A DNA stretch of 26,560 bases from Candidatus Daviesbacteria bacterium (GTDB taxonomy: Bacteria > Patescibacteria > Microgenomatia > Daviesbacterales > UBA10151). Numbering within the stretch: the first letter of the stretch is position 1; each line of letters starts with the position of its first letter. Below the pieces are notes generated by a model, which did no database searches, was not told the origin of the DNA, and worked only from the letters and a program-made list of their open reading frames with translations. The stretch covers positions 1-26,560 of the forward strand of contig JACPKM010000010.1 of the NCBI GenBank assembly GCA_016187025.1, given 5' to 3'. The translations under genes and the position numbers were made by a program. This document shows positions 15,677-23,900 of the stretch, one piece after another.

Positions 15677-15883
15677 TTAAATCAAACCTTTTTCTTGTAG
15701 TCTTTTTAGTTTTGCAATCTTTCTTTTCTTTTCTTTTTCTGCAATCAACCGTTCTTCGGTCTTACTTACGAAATGTTGTCTTTTCTTATAATCCGCTAGG
15801 TCGTCCTGGACCTTTCTTTTGAATCTTGCAATTAGCTTATCGGTTGATTCATTAGGTTTTGCTTTTACAAATACTGCGCTCAT
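15677..15883 (-). CDS. rpsU-like: bS21-like ribosomal protein encoded by the phage-like element
   Basis: The 68-aa product beginning MSAVFVKAKPNES aligns by eye with small-subunit protein bS21. It shares the short strand VFVKAKPNES, then DKLIARFKRKV (compare the bacterial ALRRFKRSC), a DLADYKKRQHFVSKTEER stretch matching VLAEVRRREFYEKPTTER, and a Lys/Arg-rich helical tail. Length fits the family. bS21 sits beside the anti-Shine-Dalgarno region of 16S rRNA and helps initiation, so a phage copy could redirect host ribosomes (inference). Start ATG 15883 has GGGGAT upstream; the in-frame TTG at 15895 has no site. It is in the replication operon between two small unknown genes. Confidence 0.8.
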   Translation of the reverse strand: MSAVFVKAKPNESTDKLIARFKRKVQDDLADYKKRQHFVSKTEERLIAEKEKKRKIAKLKRLQEKGLI

Positions 15884-15885
15884 AT

Positions 15886-16173
15886 CTATCCCCAAAATGG
15901 CCTGCTTTCGGTTTGTCTGAAACTTTCTATAAATTCAGGGGTTAATACACCGTCAAATATGAACAGGGCTTCGCTTGTCATGCGGTCAACCCCTTCTGCT
16001 TCCAGTTGGGCAATCGGCATTTCCCTGAACTCGTACAAAAATTCCAAAACCTTTTGATTTCCTTTGTTTTCAGTCATTAGAGACCTTAGTTTTTTCAGGT
16101 CTGAGAAAATTTCATAAATACGGAAAAGCCTGATATTTTCTTTTTTATCCCTTGGTAATTTAAAGCCAGTCAA
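15886..16173 (-). CDS. Hypothetical 95-aa protein after the primase-helicase
   Basis: The gene overlaps the end of the primase-helicase gene by 14 bases and ends three bases before the bS21-like start, so the three are co-translated. The protein is soluble and helical with mixed charge: NIRLFRIYEIFSDLKKLRSLM, then VLEFLYEFREMPIAQLEAEGVDRM, then a Phe/Glu-rich end. No motif is recognisable. Its place suggests a replication accessory function such as a helicase loader or inhibitor, but nothing in the sequence proves it. Confidence 0.65.
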   Translation of the reverse strand: MTGFKLPRDKKENIRLFRIYEIFSDLKKLRSLMTENKGNQKVLEFLYEFREMPIAQLEAEGVDRMTSEALFIFDGVLTPEFIESFRQTESRPFWG

Positions 16174-17962
16174 ATTCGTTCACCTTCCCTTCTGTTTTTA
16201 CTTCTGGTGTTTTTTCGGGCGGTTGCTTAGGTTCAATAGGCAATGACGGTTGTGACGGAAGTGATGGTTTGACTAGCATGACATCTTCATTTGGAAAATT
16301 AGTAAAATTGCCTGTTTCTGAAAGATAGATTTTAGTTCCTGTATGTTGGTTTGAACTTATCCGGTTCTTGTCTATCCAGAAAAGCACTTCCCTGTTGGCG
16401 TTTGAAACTTTAAGTTCCCCGGTGGATTCATCAATACTGATTAACCGATTGAGAGACAAAAAAAATTCACATTTTTGAGTGATAGCCTTTGAACCCCTTA
16501 AGTCACTACGCCTGAGAACTTTTTTGTTTTCTGCATTCCCATTAGGTTGAGCAAAAATAAACAACCAGACATCCGGATATTGCTTGCAGATTTGTTGAAA
16601 TTTGGTACTCCATAATTCTGTTATCCTTTGGTTCCTATCGTTGTCATTAGCGCCGTCCAGCTCATGCAAATGATCGAAGTGAAAAATCCTAAAACCTAAG
16701 TCATAATATTTCTTAAAGTCTTTCTCGAAATTGTCCGGGATCTGGTAAGAACTGTTATCGCTGCCAAACTCATCAACCACTATTGCCCCTTGTTTCATCA
16801 AGGCTTTTGCTTTGTCCGTTGCCCATCCGTCTTCATGCTGCTTTTGAGTTAACCCCGACCATGCTTGTAATATCCTTGTCCGTACTAACTTTTCAGGCAT
16901 TTCTAGTGAAAAATAAGCAGACCTTAAGTTATGCAGTTTGTAAAATTGCAGTGATAGCCATAGCGCAAACAGTCCTTTTCCTGCCCCAGGATTGCCACAG
17001 ATCACATAATATCCACAAGGAAAGGTGAAAACCTTGTCCAATTTAGAGAGTCCGGTGGTAAGCTTTCTCCTGTGGTCTATCTTGTCCAGCTCTGCATCCG
17101 ACATAGTAGTGTAATCAAGAGCGGTCTTAGTCTCGGCAGGGCTTGATTGAGTAATAAGATTAGAATCTAAAAGCAGTTTTCTAAAATCTTCTTTTGTTTT
17201 ACCCGAGATAAAAAAATCAGTTAAGTCTTTACCTGTCTCTTTTGGAATATTAACCCGATAACAGCGGTTAAATCCTAGCATTTCAGCTGCTTTGATTGCC
17301 CCTTTATCTCCGGCGCTATCATTGTCAAAAGCTAGGTATATTTTTTCTATACCTTCAAAGTCCTTAACCCACTCATCCTTAAAACTGATTGCTCCGCATG
17401 TCCCACTCCAAACAGGCAGACCTGTGACTTGGTAAGTCAAAATGCCGTCCAGCTCGCCTTCTGCCAAAAGCACACCTTTATTTGTTGCCTCTTTGGTCTT
17501 AAACAAGCAATCAGTGGTCCCCGATTTATGCCAATATCTGCTCGGACCTGAGAGCGATCTATATTTTTCGCCAGTTGGTAAGGGGATAGTAACTTTTTCA
17601 CTATCTACTTTTAACCCAAACTTATCTGCTGTTTCTTGGGTAATACCCCGAGATAGTAAATAATTCTCAGGGATCGGTTTAATTGCCTTAGAAAAGAAAC
17701 CAGGTTCGATAAACTCTACCGCCTCTTTAAAAGTACATTTTTTGGCCCCCATGACCAAATCAACAATAGAACCTGCTGCAGAACAGCTTTTACACTCGTA
17801 GCGGTTGGCGTCCGGCATTAACACAAGGCTTGGGTGTTTGTCTTCGTGAAATAGGCAGTTAATAACTTGCGTGCCGTTGTACCCTTTAGGGTTTAACTCT
17901 AACTTTTGGGCAACCTCAACAATTGGGGTATTTTTCTTAAGATAACTTAATCGGTCTACCAT
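16160..17962 (-). CDS. Primase-helicase (CHC2 zinc finger, TOPRIM, DnaB-like)
   Basis: A 600-aa bifunctional replication protein of the T7 gp4 type, making RNA primers and unwinding the fork. In order: a CHC2-type zinc finger with C36, H39, C57, C60; a TOPRIM domain with AEGELDG (Glu168) and AFDNDSAGDKG (Asp213, Asp215); and a RecA-like helicase with GLSKLDKVF, Walker A GNPGAGKG near 323-330, a Walker-B-like FRIFHFDHLHEL near 430 and the LRGSKAITQKCEFFLSLNR segment. The C-terminal 50 residues are Pro- and Glu-rich and end FDWL, a possible partner-binding tail. All key residues appear present. It overlaps the O-like gene upstream by 7 bases, placing initiator and helicase together. Confidence 0.93.
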   Translation of the reverse strand: MVDRLSYLKKNTPIVEVAQKLELNPKGYNGTQVINCLFHEDKHPSLVLMPDANRYECKSCSAAGSIVDLVMGAKKCTFKEAVEFIEPGFFSKAIKPIPENYLLSRGITQETADKFGLKVDSEKVTIPLPTGEKYRSLSGPSRYWHKSGTTDCLFKTKEATNKGVLLAEGELDGILTYQVTGLPVWSGTCGAISFKDEWVKDFEGIEKIYLAFDNDSAGDKGAIKAAEMLGFNRCYRVNIPKETGKDLTDFFISGKTKEDFRKLLLDSNLITQSSPAETKTALDYTTMSDAELDKIDHRRKLTTGLSKLDKVFTFPCGYYVICGNPGAGKGLFALWLSLQFYKLHNLRSAYFSLEMPEKLVRTRILQAWSGLTQKQHEDGWATDKAKALMKQGAIVVDEFGSDNSSYQIPDNFEKDFKKYYDLGFRIFHFDHLHELDGANDNDRNQRITELWSTKFQQICKQYPDVWLFIFAQPNGNAENKKVLRRSDLRGSKAITQKCEFFLSLNRLISIDESTGELKVSNANREVLFWIDKNRISSNQHTGTKIYLSETGNFTNFPNEDVMLVKPSLPSQPSLPIEPKQPPEKTPEVKTEGKVNEFDWL

Positions 17963-18465
17963 TCGATTCGGTCCTCCAAATCGGGGATATCAGGATTCTC
18001 GAGTTTTGCCTGCGCCATCCATTCATCCCTAGAGAGAGATTTAACATCCTGGGAAAAAGAAATTTCTTTTTTTTCTTTGTCTTTTGTAATACTGTCTATT
18101 GTGTGTCTACCAACTTTGACTAGTTTATCGCTGTCATATTTGACTAGTCTACCAAGTTGGACTAGTTTGTCTTGATAGTCTGATAGGTCGATTAGCCACT
18201 CATTACAAGCTAATCTACTCTTTCCTTTTTTAACTAGTCTAAGTAACTTGACTAGTCTCATGCGTTGGGTTGTTACATTAACAGTCTGGCGGCTCAAGTT
18301 TAACTTATTTTCAAACTGAGTTAAGCTGATTTGGTCAGATTTTTTATTGTAGCCATAGGTTTTCCTTGCTATAAAAAGTAAAATTCTTTTTTCTGAATCA
18401 TTGATAACCTCACTCATTAAAACCTCCATCAACTCATTGGGTATCCTTATGAATCCTTCGTTCAT
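17956..18465 (-). CDS. Phage replication initiator, lambda O-like
   Basis: This 169-aa protein opens with the signature of the phage replication protein O N-terminal family: GFIRIPNELMEVLM, then EKRILLFIARKTYGYNKKSDQISLTQF, followed by a helix-turn-helix (NKLNLSRQTVNVTTQRM). Such proteins bind repeats at the origin and recruit the helicase. The middle holds repeated LVK/LVQ units (LRLVKKGKS, KLVQLGRLVK, DKLVKVGR) encoded by repeated CTAGTCAA-type DNA. The C-terminal end (DEWMAQAKLENPDIPDLEDRIEW) would be the helicase-contact part. It overlaps the helicase gene by 7 bases and the zinc-ribbon gene by 4. Confidence 0.85.
   Translation of the reverse strand: MNEGFIRIPNELMEVLMSEVINDSEKRILLFIARKTYGYNKKSDQISLTQFENKLNLSRQTVNVTTQRMRLVKLLRLVKKGKSRLACNEWLIDLSDYQDKLVQLGRLVKYDSDKLVKVGRHTIDSITKDKEKKEISFSQDVKSLSRDEWMAQAKLENPDIPDLEDRIEW
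18061..18256. other. Candidate replication origin: iteron-like repeats in the O-like gene
   Basis: TTGACTAGT occurs at 18116-18124, 18140-18148 and 18248-18256, with variants TGGACTAGT (18158-18166) and TTAACTAGT (18230-18238). Start-to-start distances are 24, 18, 72 and 18 bases. A long T-rich tract (18061-18090) adjoins them. Lambda's origin has the same plan: iterons plus an AT-rich stretch inside gene O. The repeats also encode Leu-Val-Lys, so coding constraint is an alternative. Confidence 0.5.
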
Positions 18466-18680
18466 TTTTTGTCCTCCAAAATTTTGAGAGCGGTTTTTAA
18501 TCTGGATTTGGCTAGCGATTTTTTATAGCCGAGAGTCTTTTGGTATTTAGTTGCAGCCCTCCGTCTCTCCTCCTCCCCTCTAGGGGTTTTGAAATAACAT
18601 TTTTCACAAACCAACCTGATGCTGTGAAAATATTTAAACTCCAAGCCACACGTTAAGCAGGCTTTTGACTTTTTAATCAT
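18462..18680 (-). CDS. Zinc-ribbon protein, copy 2
   Basis: A 72-aa basic protein with a four-cysteine zinc ribbon near the start (CLTCGLEFKYFHSIRLVCEKC) and a Lys/Arg-rich helical end (KSLAKSRLKTALKILEDKK). It is clearly paralogous to the next gene upstream, sharing C-x2-C, the F-x-Y-x-H-[ST]-IRL-x-C-x-KC pattern and the AKSRL-[KR]-TALK ending. Its start and stop each overlap neighbours by 4 bases. A small nucleic-acid-binding or regulatory protein is likely; no family name is certain. Confidence 0.75.
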   Translation of the reverse strand: MIKKSKACLTCGLEFKYFHSIRLVCEKCYFKTPRGEEERRRAATKYQKTLGYKKSLAKSRLKTALKILEDKK

Positions 18681-18985
18681 ACTGCCTCCATTTCTTTAAT
18701 TTCATTGAACAACTTAAGGGCTGTTCTCAAACGGGATTTAGCAAACTTTTTAGAATTTTTATATTTTACGTAGTATTTTTTCTTCGCCTCTTTATTTTTA
18801 GAATAATAAATACGTGCATAAGCAGCTTTTTGGCTTTTGGCTTCCGGCGACTGGCTCCAACACTTTAGACAAAGCAGTCTAATTGTGTGTTTGTAAACAA
18901 AGGGTGCTAAGCAGTTCAAGCATTTGGTAGTAGAAAGCTCTACACTGCCTTGTTTTATTAAATTTTTTAGATTATCATTAATCAT
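18677..18985 (-). CDS. Zinc-ribbon protein, copy 1, first early gene
   Basis: This 102-aa protein is the first gene of the leftward operon. After about 20 residues comes the ribbon CLNCLAPFVYKHTIRLLCLKC, then a long Lys/Tyr-rich linker and the helix KKFAKSRLRTALKLFNEIK shared with the downstream copy. No ribosome-binding site precedes ATG 18985; instead an 8-bp GC-rich hairpin (18997-19021) ends 11 bases before it, so initiation may be controlled by that structure. First position in the operon, basic character and a zinc ribbon fit a regulator or antiterminator, but that is inference. Confidence 0.75.
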   Translation of the reverse strand: MINDNLKNLIKQGSVELSTTKCLNCLAPFVYKHTIRLLCLKCWSQSPEAKSQKAAYARIYYSKNKEAKKKYYVKYKNSKKFAKSRLRTALKLFNEIKEMEAV

Positions 18986-18996
18986 TGTGTTTTTCT

Positions 18997-19021
18997 GGGG
19001 CGGGAAAAGAGAACCCGCCCC
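18997..19021. promoter_or_regulatory. GC-rich hairpin in the leftward leader
   Basis: GGGGCGGG (18997-19004) and CCCGCCCC (19014-19021) form a perfect 8-bp stem with a 9-nt loop in otherwise AT-rich DNA. On the minus strand it lies just before the first early gene, where it could limit ribosome access or bind a regulator. Read on the plus strand it has only TTTT after it, a weak terminator at best. Confidence 0.55.
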
Positions 19022-19088
19022 TTTTGCTAGAAAAATTTAGAAAGAGTTACAAGGATAGAAAGAACAAAAAAAAGCCCCACCGAGTACT

Positions 19089-19114
19089 AAAAAAACTTTC
19101 CCCTTTTTGGGAAA
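19089..19114 (-). terminator. Terminator-like hairpin in the leftward leader
   Basis: On the minus strand TTTCCC, a 6-nt loop and GGGAAA are followed by G and seven T residues. It lies about 60-85 bases after the predicted leftward start site (near 19175) and before the first early gene, so it would act as an attenuator. The stem is only 6 bp. Confidence 0.45.
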
Positions 19115-19163
19115 ATTTCTATTAATACTCAAATGAGACTTTTAAGTTCAAAATGAGTTGTTT

Positions 19164-19183
19164 CTAAAATTTTCTGATTTTAG
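19164..19183. promoter_or_regulatory. Inverted CTAAAAT half-sites over the leftward start
   Basis: CTAAAAT (19164-19170), six bases, then ATTTTAG (19177-19183) form an inverted pair covering the -10 box and start region of the leftward promoter. The same half-sites recur in inverted order at 19247-19263, which suggests a common binding protein. Confidence 0.45.
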
Positions 19184-19210
19184 TTTAGAATATAAATAGG
19201 AATATGTCAA
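19182..19210 (-). promoter_or_regulatory. Candidate leftward early promoter
   Basis: The minus strand has a perfect TTGACA (19210-19205), a 17-base spacer and TAAACT (19187-19182). Transcription would begin near 19175 and run into the early/replication operon. The -10 box matches consensus at four of six positions. Confidence 0.5.
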
Positions 19211-19246
19211 GCATTAGAATGGCTTTTTAAAACTAGAACTAGGCAC

Positions 19247-19263
19247 GATTTTAGACTAAAATC
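19247..19263. promoter_or_regulatory. 17-bp inverted repeat, candidate operator
   Basis: GATTTTAG and CTAAAATC are perfect inverted arms around a single A. The half-site matches those at 19164-19183. It lies upstream of the leftward promoter's -35 box. Confidence 0.5.
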
Positions 19264-19306
19264 TTTATAGGTCTAATTGGCCCTGGTTATTTAAGAAAAA
19301 AAAGAC

Positions 19307-19324
19307 TTTCACGCCGGCGTGAAA
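19307..19324. promoter_or_regulatory. 18-bp perfect palindrome in the control region
   Basis: TTTCACGCCGGCGTGAAA is a perfect palindrome, GC-rich at its centre, between the leftward and rightward promoters. No T-run follows, so a dimeric repressor site is the most likely reading. No obvious repressor gene is visible in the window. Confidence 0.55.
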
Positions 19325-19514
19325 TTTCTACTCCTTAATTATCAGATCGATCGGAAAAAGGTACCAGTTTGTTTGAGAACTTCAGACTTAGACCTCTTCC
19401 CACCATGGGACTAGGTTATATCAACCGTTTTTGACCCCTTGTAGCCCTTCATTTTTTGGGTGGTTTTTGGGATTTGAGCCTATTTTGGGGTCTATACAAA
19501 TTTTCCTCCAGGGC

Positions 19515-19520
19515 TATAAT
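19515..19520 (+). promoter_or_regulatory. Candidate -10 box of the rightward promoter
   Basis: A perfect TATAAT lies 90 bases before the first rightward gene, with no good -35 box at the usual distance. An activator or another sigma factor may be needed. Transcription would start near 19527. Confidence 0.4.
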
Positions 19521-19561
19521 TTAAAATAATAATTCGAATTTGGTGTTAAAACACCACTTGA

Positions 19562-19597
19562 AAGTCCATAAATCCGCAAGGAAATGGGCTTTTTTTA
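19562..19597 (+). terminator. Terminator-like hairpin in the rightward leader
   Basis: AGTCCAT pairs with ATGGGCT (7 bp, one G-T) around a 14-nt loop and is followed directly by six to seven T residues. It lies between the candidate rightward promoter and the first gene at 19610, so it would stop transcripts after about 70 nt unless overridden. A second small hairpin (TGGTGTT/AACACCA, 19541-19556) precedes it. Confidence 0.55.
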
Positions 19598-19609
19598 TTG
19601 GGAAAAATT

Positions 19610-19753
19610 ATGAAACAAGGAATGACAGCAGCAGAAATGCAATCAATTATGAAGAAAATGCAGGGCGTTATGAACACACTTAAAAATAAAATGCCTAAAA
19701 AAATGAGCAAAAAATCAGCAGGAAACTTCAAAAAGTTCATGGGGAGTAGGTAA
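19610..19753 (+). CDS. 47-aa Met- and Lys-rich protein
   Basis: A small ORF two bases before the next gene. Of 47 residues nine are Met and ten are Lys, spaced in a helical pattern (MTAAEMQSIMKKMQGVMNTL), so an amphipathic Met-faced helix is likely, followed by a basic end. The ribosome-binding site is weak (GGGA). It is first after the leader terminator. Met-rich amphipathic helices occur in RNA-binding (SRP-like) and membrane-active proteins, but no function is assignable. Confidence 0.6.
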   Translation: MKQGMTAAEMQSIMKKMQGVMNTLKNKMPKKMSKKSAGNFKKFMGSR

Positions 19754-19755
19754 AT

Positions 19756-20907
19756 ATGGCATTAAACGTACCAAATGATTTATTTTATAGAAGCACCAGT
19801 CCGCTAGATTTAAACTACCGGACATCAACAAGTGCTCAACTGACACCGTACCAAACACCAGGCCTCGTGAGCCCCCTAAGCTCTTCGGGTATTGTTGGGT
19901 ACAATGTGCCAGCTCCTGCCGCTCCAGCACCAGCACCAACTCCTCAACCTCAAAATAATAATTCCGGTGGCGGTGGGAATGGTTTTGATATGAAATATTA
20001 CCCAGGCTGGGGCGAAGCTGAAGCTCGCGCAGATTGGGCAGCTACTGGCGGTAGTAAGGCAAATCAAGGTGGTGGTGGTCAGCCGGATTATTCAGCTGAG
20101 ATAAATTCAATTTATAATCCACTTTTTCAGTCTCTCACAGATCAAGGCAACTATATTCAAAATACGCAACTGCCTCAGAGTTTGAGTCAGCTCGAAGTAA
20201 GTAGAGCACAACTAGAAGAAGATTTAGCAGCAAAACAGGCTCAGTCGCAACAGTCAATCACTTCTCAAAAAGAGATTTTAGGGCAAAAACAACTCAGCGC
20301 GATGGACGAAGCAAAACGAGCTCACCAAGCCCTTACACAACAGTCTCAAGCCAGATTTGGCGGTAGAGGTTCAGCAGGAATGGCAGCAACTGAAATAGCA
20401 AGCAAAGAATACGCCAGGGCCCAAGGAAATGTTCAAAGAGGATTTACCGAAGCATACGCAAAATTGGTGGATTTTGGCAACCAGGTTGATATGTTCGGAC
20501 TTTCAGAATCCAGGCGCATCGCCAGGGAGGTAGAGCTTCAAAAACAACAAATCCAAGCCGAGGCTCAAAACAGGTTGTACGCTATCTCTCGGGACAAAAA
20601 CCAGCTGGAAAGTCAGAAAGCAGCGGCAAAGTTAGATTTAATTCGGGAAAGCCAAGCAAGGATCAACGCACTTGAGGATCAGAGAACTACTGCCTTACTT
20701 GAACTTTCGACCTGGAAAAATCAAATGGATTACACTTTAGAGGCGCAATTTAAACAGGTCCAACAATCAGCACCGCAAACAAACTATGGTGAAATTTTCA
20801 GCGCACCAACTTTCACACAAGCCCCGGCGCAATCATACCAACCGCAGTATATTTCACAAGGCAACAGGCCGGACGAACTCAATAACTTGATAAATCCGTT
20901 TGCCTAA
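19756..20907 (+). CDS. Gln/Ala-rich coiled-coil protein, possible internal virion protein
   Basis: This 383-aa protein has a Pro/Ala-rich disordered region (about 25-75), a Gly-rich linker (about 70-105), a long Gln/Ala-rich helical region (about 115-340) with coiled-coil character, and a Pro/Gln-rich tail. A segment ARFGGRGSAGMAATEIASKEY near residue 200 breaks the helices and resembles the central Gly/Ser turn of small podoviral internal virion proteins (T7 gp14-like). That resemblance is weak and by eye. It precedes the 1170-aa gene, the order expected for ejection proteins. No signal peptide or enzymatic motif is seen. A structural or scaffolding role is equally possible. Confidence 0.5.
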   Translation: MALNVPNDLFYRSTSPLDLNYRTSTSAQLTPYQTPGLVSPLSSSGIVGYNVPAPAAPAPAPTPQPQNNNSGGGGNGFDMKYYPGWGEAEARADWAATGGSKANQGGGGQPDYSAEINSIYNPLFQSLTDQGNYIQNTQLPQSLSQLEVSRAQLEEDLAAKQAQSQQSITSQKEILGQKQLSAMDEAKRAHQALTQQSQARFGGRGSAGMAATEIASKEYARAQGNVQRGFTEAYAKLVDFGNQVDMFGLSESRRIAREVELQKQQIQAEAQNRLYAISRDKNQLESQKAAAKLDLIRESQARINALEDQRTTALLELSTWKNQMDYTLEAQFKQVQQSAPQTNYGEIFSAPTFTQAPAQSYQPQYISQGNRPDELNNLINPFA

Positions 20908-20916
20908 TAACTATGT

Positions 20917-23900
20917 ATGGACAATTTCAAAAACAAAGCTCAAAGTTTTGCTAATTCGGTTATCGAAAGATTAATCGTAGGCAATAAGCCACAAATTGAT
21001 CCGGCGCGGTTGCAGGCAGGGGTCCAAAATTTAAGTCAAAGATTCCAGACTTTTGCTAAAAATGCACCTTCCTTTACTCGAAGTATACAGAGTAGAATCG
21101 CAAATGAGGTGTTACAGCCTAAGCTTCAGGGACTACGTTTTATCAGTCCAAGTGAAGTAGCAAAAAATAAGTTTCAGGAAGCCCAAAAAAAAGCAGAATC
21201 ATTTCAGGCAGCAACAAGCAGATTCAAATCTTCAATTGGTGATTTTTCCTCTCTAAGGCCAAAGATTGCAGAATTTACACAAGATTTTCAAAATAGATTG
21301 CAAAATGTAAATGAAAGATATATTCAGCCAGCGGTCAATTATGCTCAGAATGTTGCAGAGTTTGCACAAGGTCAAGGACCAAGAGCCGAGCGATTCAAAG
21401 AAATTGCACAAAATAATGAATTCTTGAGAGGTTTAAGCCCTAATGCTTCAGGTCAGGATTTATTTAACACTGTTATGAGCGTCAACCCTATAGGCGCAGC
21501 AGGGAAAGCTTTAAACCCGGCACAAAAAGCAGCAATGACTAAAATGAAAAACTTGCTCACATATACAAACGATCTCGTCCAGCGTGGAATGCCAAAGGCT
21601 CAGGCAGAAAAAATGGGGTTTAAACAAGCCCAAGAGTGGATCAAAAACTTTGATTCTTCAGGACAAAAAGGCTTAGAGTTTATGGAAGAAATGGGAAGAG
21701 AAGCTAAGCAGCAATTTGTAAAATGGCAGCAACCGAAACAAGTTAAAACTGCCTCCTTTGTCAACGTTGACGGCCTAGTGGACCTGTCGGGTTTTAGCGC
21801 AGGCTTCCGTGACGTGTTTAGGAACTTCCAAAAAGTTTATGGCAAAAAATACGCTGAGGTAAAACAAACTTTACTCGATCCCTTTGATGCAGCCAAGGGG
21901 CAATTTGTCAGAGAGAATGAATCATGGGCTAAGGCTTTATCAGATAACGTAGTTAAGAAGTTCTCTATTCATAAAGGGACGAAAGAATCGGCAGCCATTC
22001 AGCAATTCGGGGAAGGATTAAGGGACTACCCCTCACTGGTTAAAGAGTTCGGAGACTCAAAGGCAAAACAGATCGTTGAATCTGATAAATTTTTCAGGTC
22101 CGCTTATGACCAACTACTAGATGAGGTGAACAGGGTAAGAAAAGCCATCTATCCAAGCGATCCTGAAAAGATCATCCCCCGAAGGCGTGACTATTACAGG
22201 CATTTTAAAGAAATGGCCGAGGGGTTTCAGGGTTTGGCGAATATATTTGATACTCCTGCAGGTATAGATAGCACACTAGCCGGCATTTCTTACCGGACGG
22301 AACCAAAGTCCAGGTTTTTATCATTTGCCCAAAAGAGGAAGGGCGACTGGACAAGCTATGATGCTGTAGGCGGTTTTATAGACTATGTAAAATCAGCTAA
22401 TTATTCAAAGTTTATTGATCCGCAGATTGGAAAGTTTAGGGACCTGGCAGACTCTTTGGCAGCAGCAACAACAGAAGGTACAAAAGAACCAGGCAAGCTT
22501 AATAATTTTATTTTATTCCTTAACAGATTCGCGGATGATTTATCGGGAAAAACTAACCCCCTAGACAGGACTATCCAGGAATGGATACCAGGAGGAAGGC
22601 AGAGCTTCAAAGCCCTGGCATGGTTAAACTCAAGAGTTAAAGCAAATGTTATCCTTGGAAACCTTAAGTCTTCCATTGCTCAGATTTTCAACGTCCCTCA
22701 GGGAATAGCAAATGCAGGAATAGGGCCTTCGGTTAAAGGTTTCGGCCGGGCAATTGCAGGGATATTTGATAAAGACAACGCTATCAAGCAATCAACCTTT
22801 ATCGCAGAACGGTATTCAAAAGCCTTTGACCAGTTTGACCGCGGTTTACTGGCAAATCCCAAGAGGTTTGCGGTTTGGATAACTCAAGTTCTGGATGAAG
22901 CCGGAACGAATTATATTTGGCAATCACACTACGCAAAAGCCTTGGCTGAAAATATTCCTAATCCTGTTAAGTACGCCGACGATATCACACGGAACATGGT
23001 AGGAGGACGTGGGGTAGGTGAACCCCCCCTAGCTCAAAAATCAAAGATGTTCCAGATAATTGCACCATTCCAGCTTGAGGTTACAAACCTTTGGTGGGTA
23101 ATGAAAGACTTTGTTGACGAAAGAGCTTTCCAAAAGCTGGCAAAGTTTGCTGTGGCCTCTTATGTATTCAACAGGGCAGCAGAACAAATCAGAGGTTCAG
23201 GTGTTTCTTTTGACCCATTAGAGGCAATGATAGACGCATTCAAAACTTTTAGGGAAGAAAAAGAAAAAGGCAAGGGAGCATTAAAGGCAGGGGGTAGATT
23301 AGCCGGGGAAGTTTTATCTAATGTACCGCTAGGTCAATCCCTTGCAGCGGTTTATCCTCAATATGGGTTTAAGGTTGGAGATACCCAGCTTCCTACCAGG
23401 AAAGAATTTTTCGGGAAAGAAGATCCCACACGGTTTGGAACAGGATTAATCGGAGTTGTAGGTGGTGGATTGCAGGACCCGTTATATAAGGTATTGCCAC
23501 CGTTTGGCGGTCAGCAGATAAAGAGAATGGTCGAGGGCAGCCAAGCTATCAAAGAGGGCGGGACCTATACGGCTAGTGGAAACCTGCGCTACCCTGTTTC
23601 TCCAGGACTCGGTCCTGTACTCATGGGGCCAAGCGCAGGCGATAGAGCAGGAACAGCCGCATTAGGACCAAAACAAACAGAGCAATATATCAGGATGATT
23701 AATTCCGGTATCAGCCCAGAACAGGCTTACACAATCTTTGAGAAAAAAAGAGAATTGCAAAAATTGATTGATGAAAAGAAAAAAGAACTTGAGTCAAAGA
23801 AGCCTAAAACAAAACCGGAAATAGACGTATCTATTCAGGATTTATTGCCTCAACTGGTTAAGAAAGCAGGGGCAGCTGATGCAGCAGAACAAAATCTAAT

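Noticed and set aside
18997..19025. Intrinsic terminator on the plus strand
   Set aside because: The stem is strong but only four T residues follow, and no rightward gene lies upstream on that strand to terminate.
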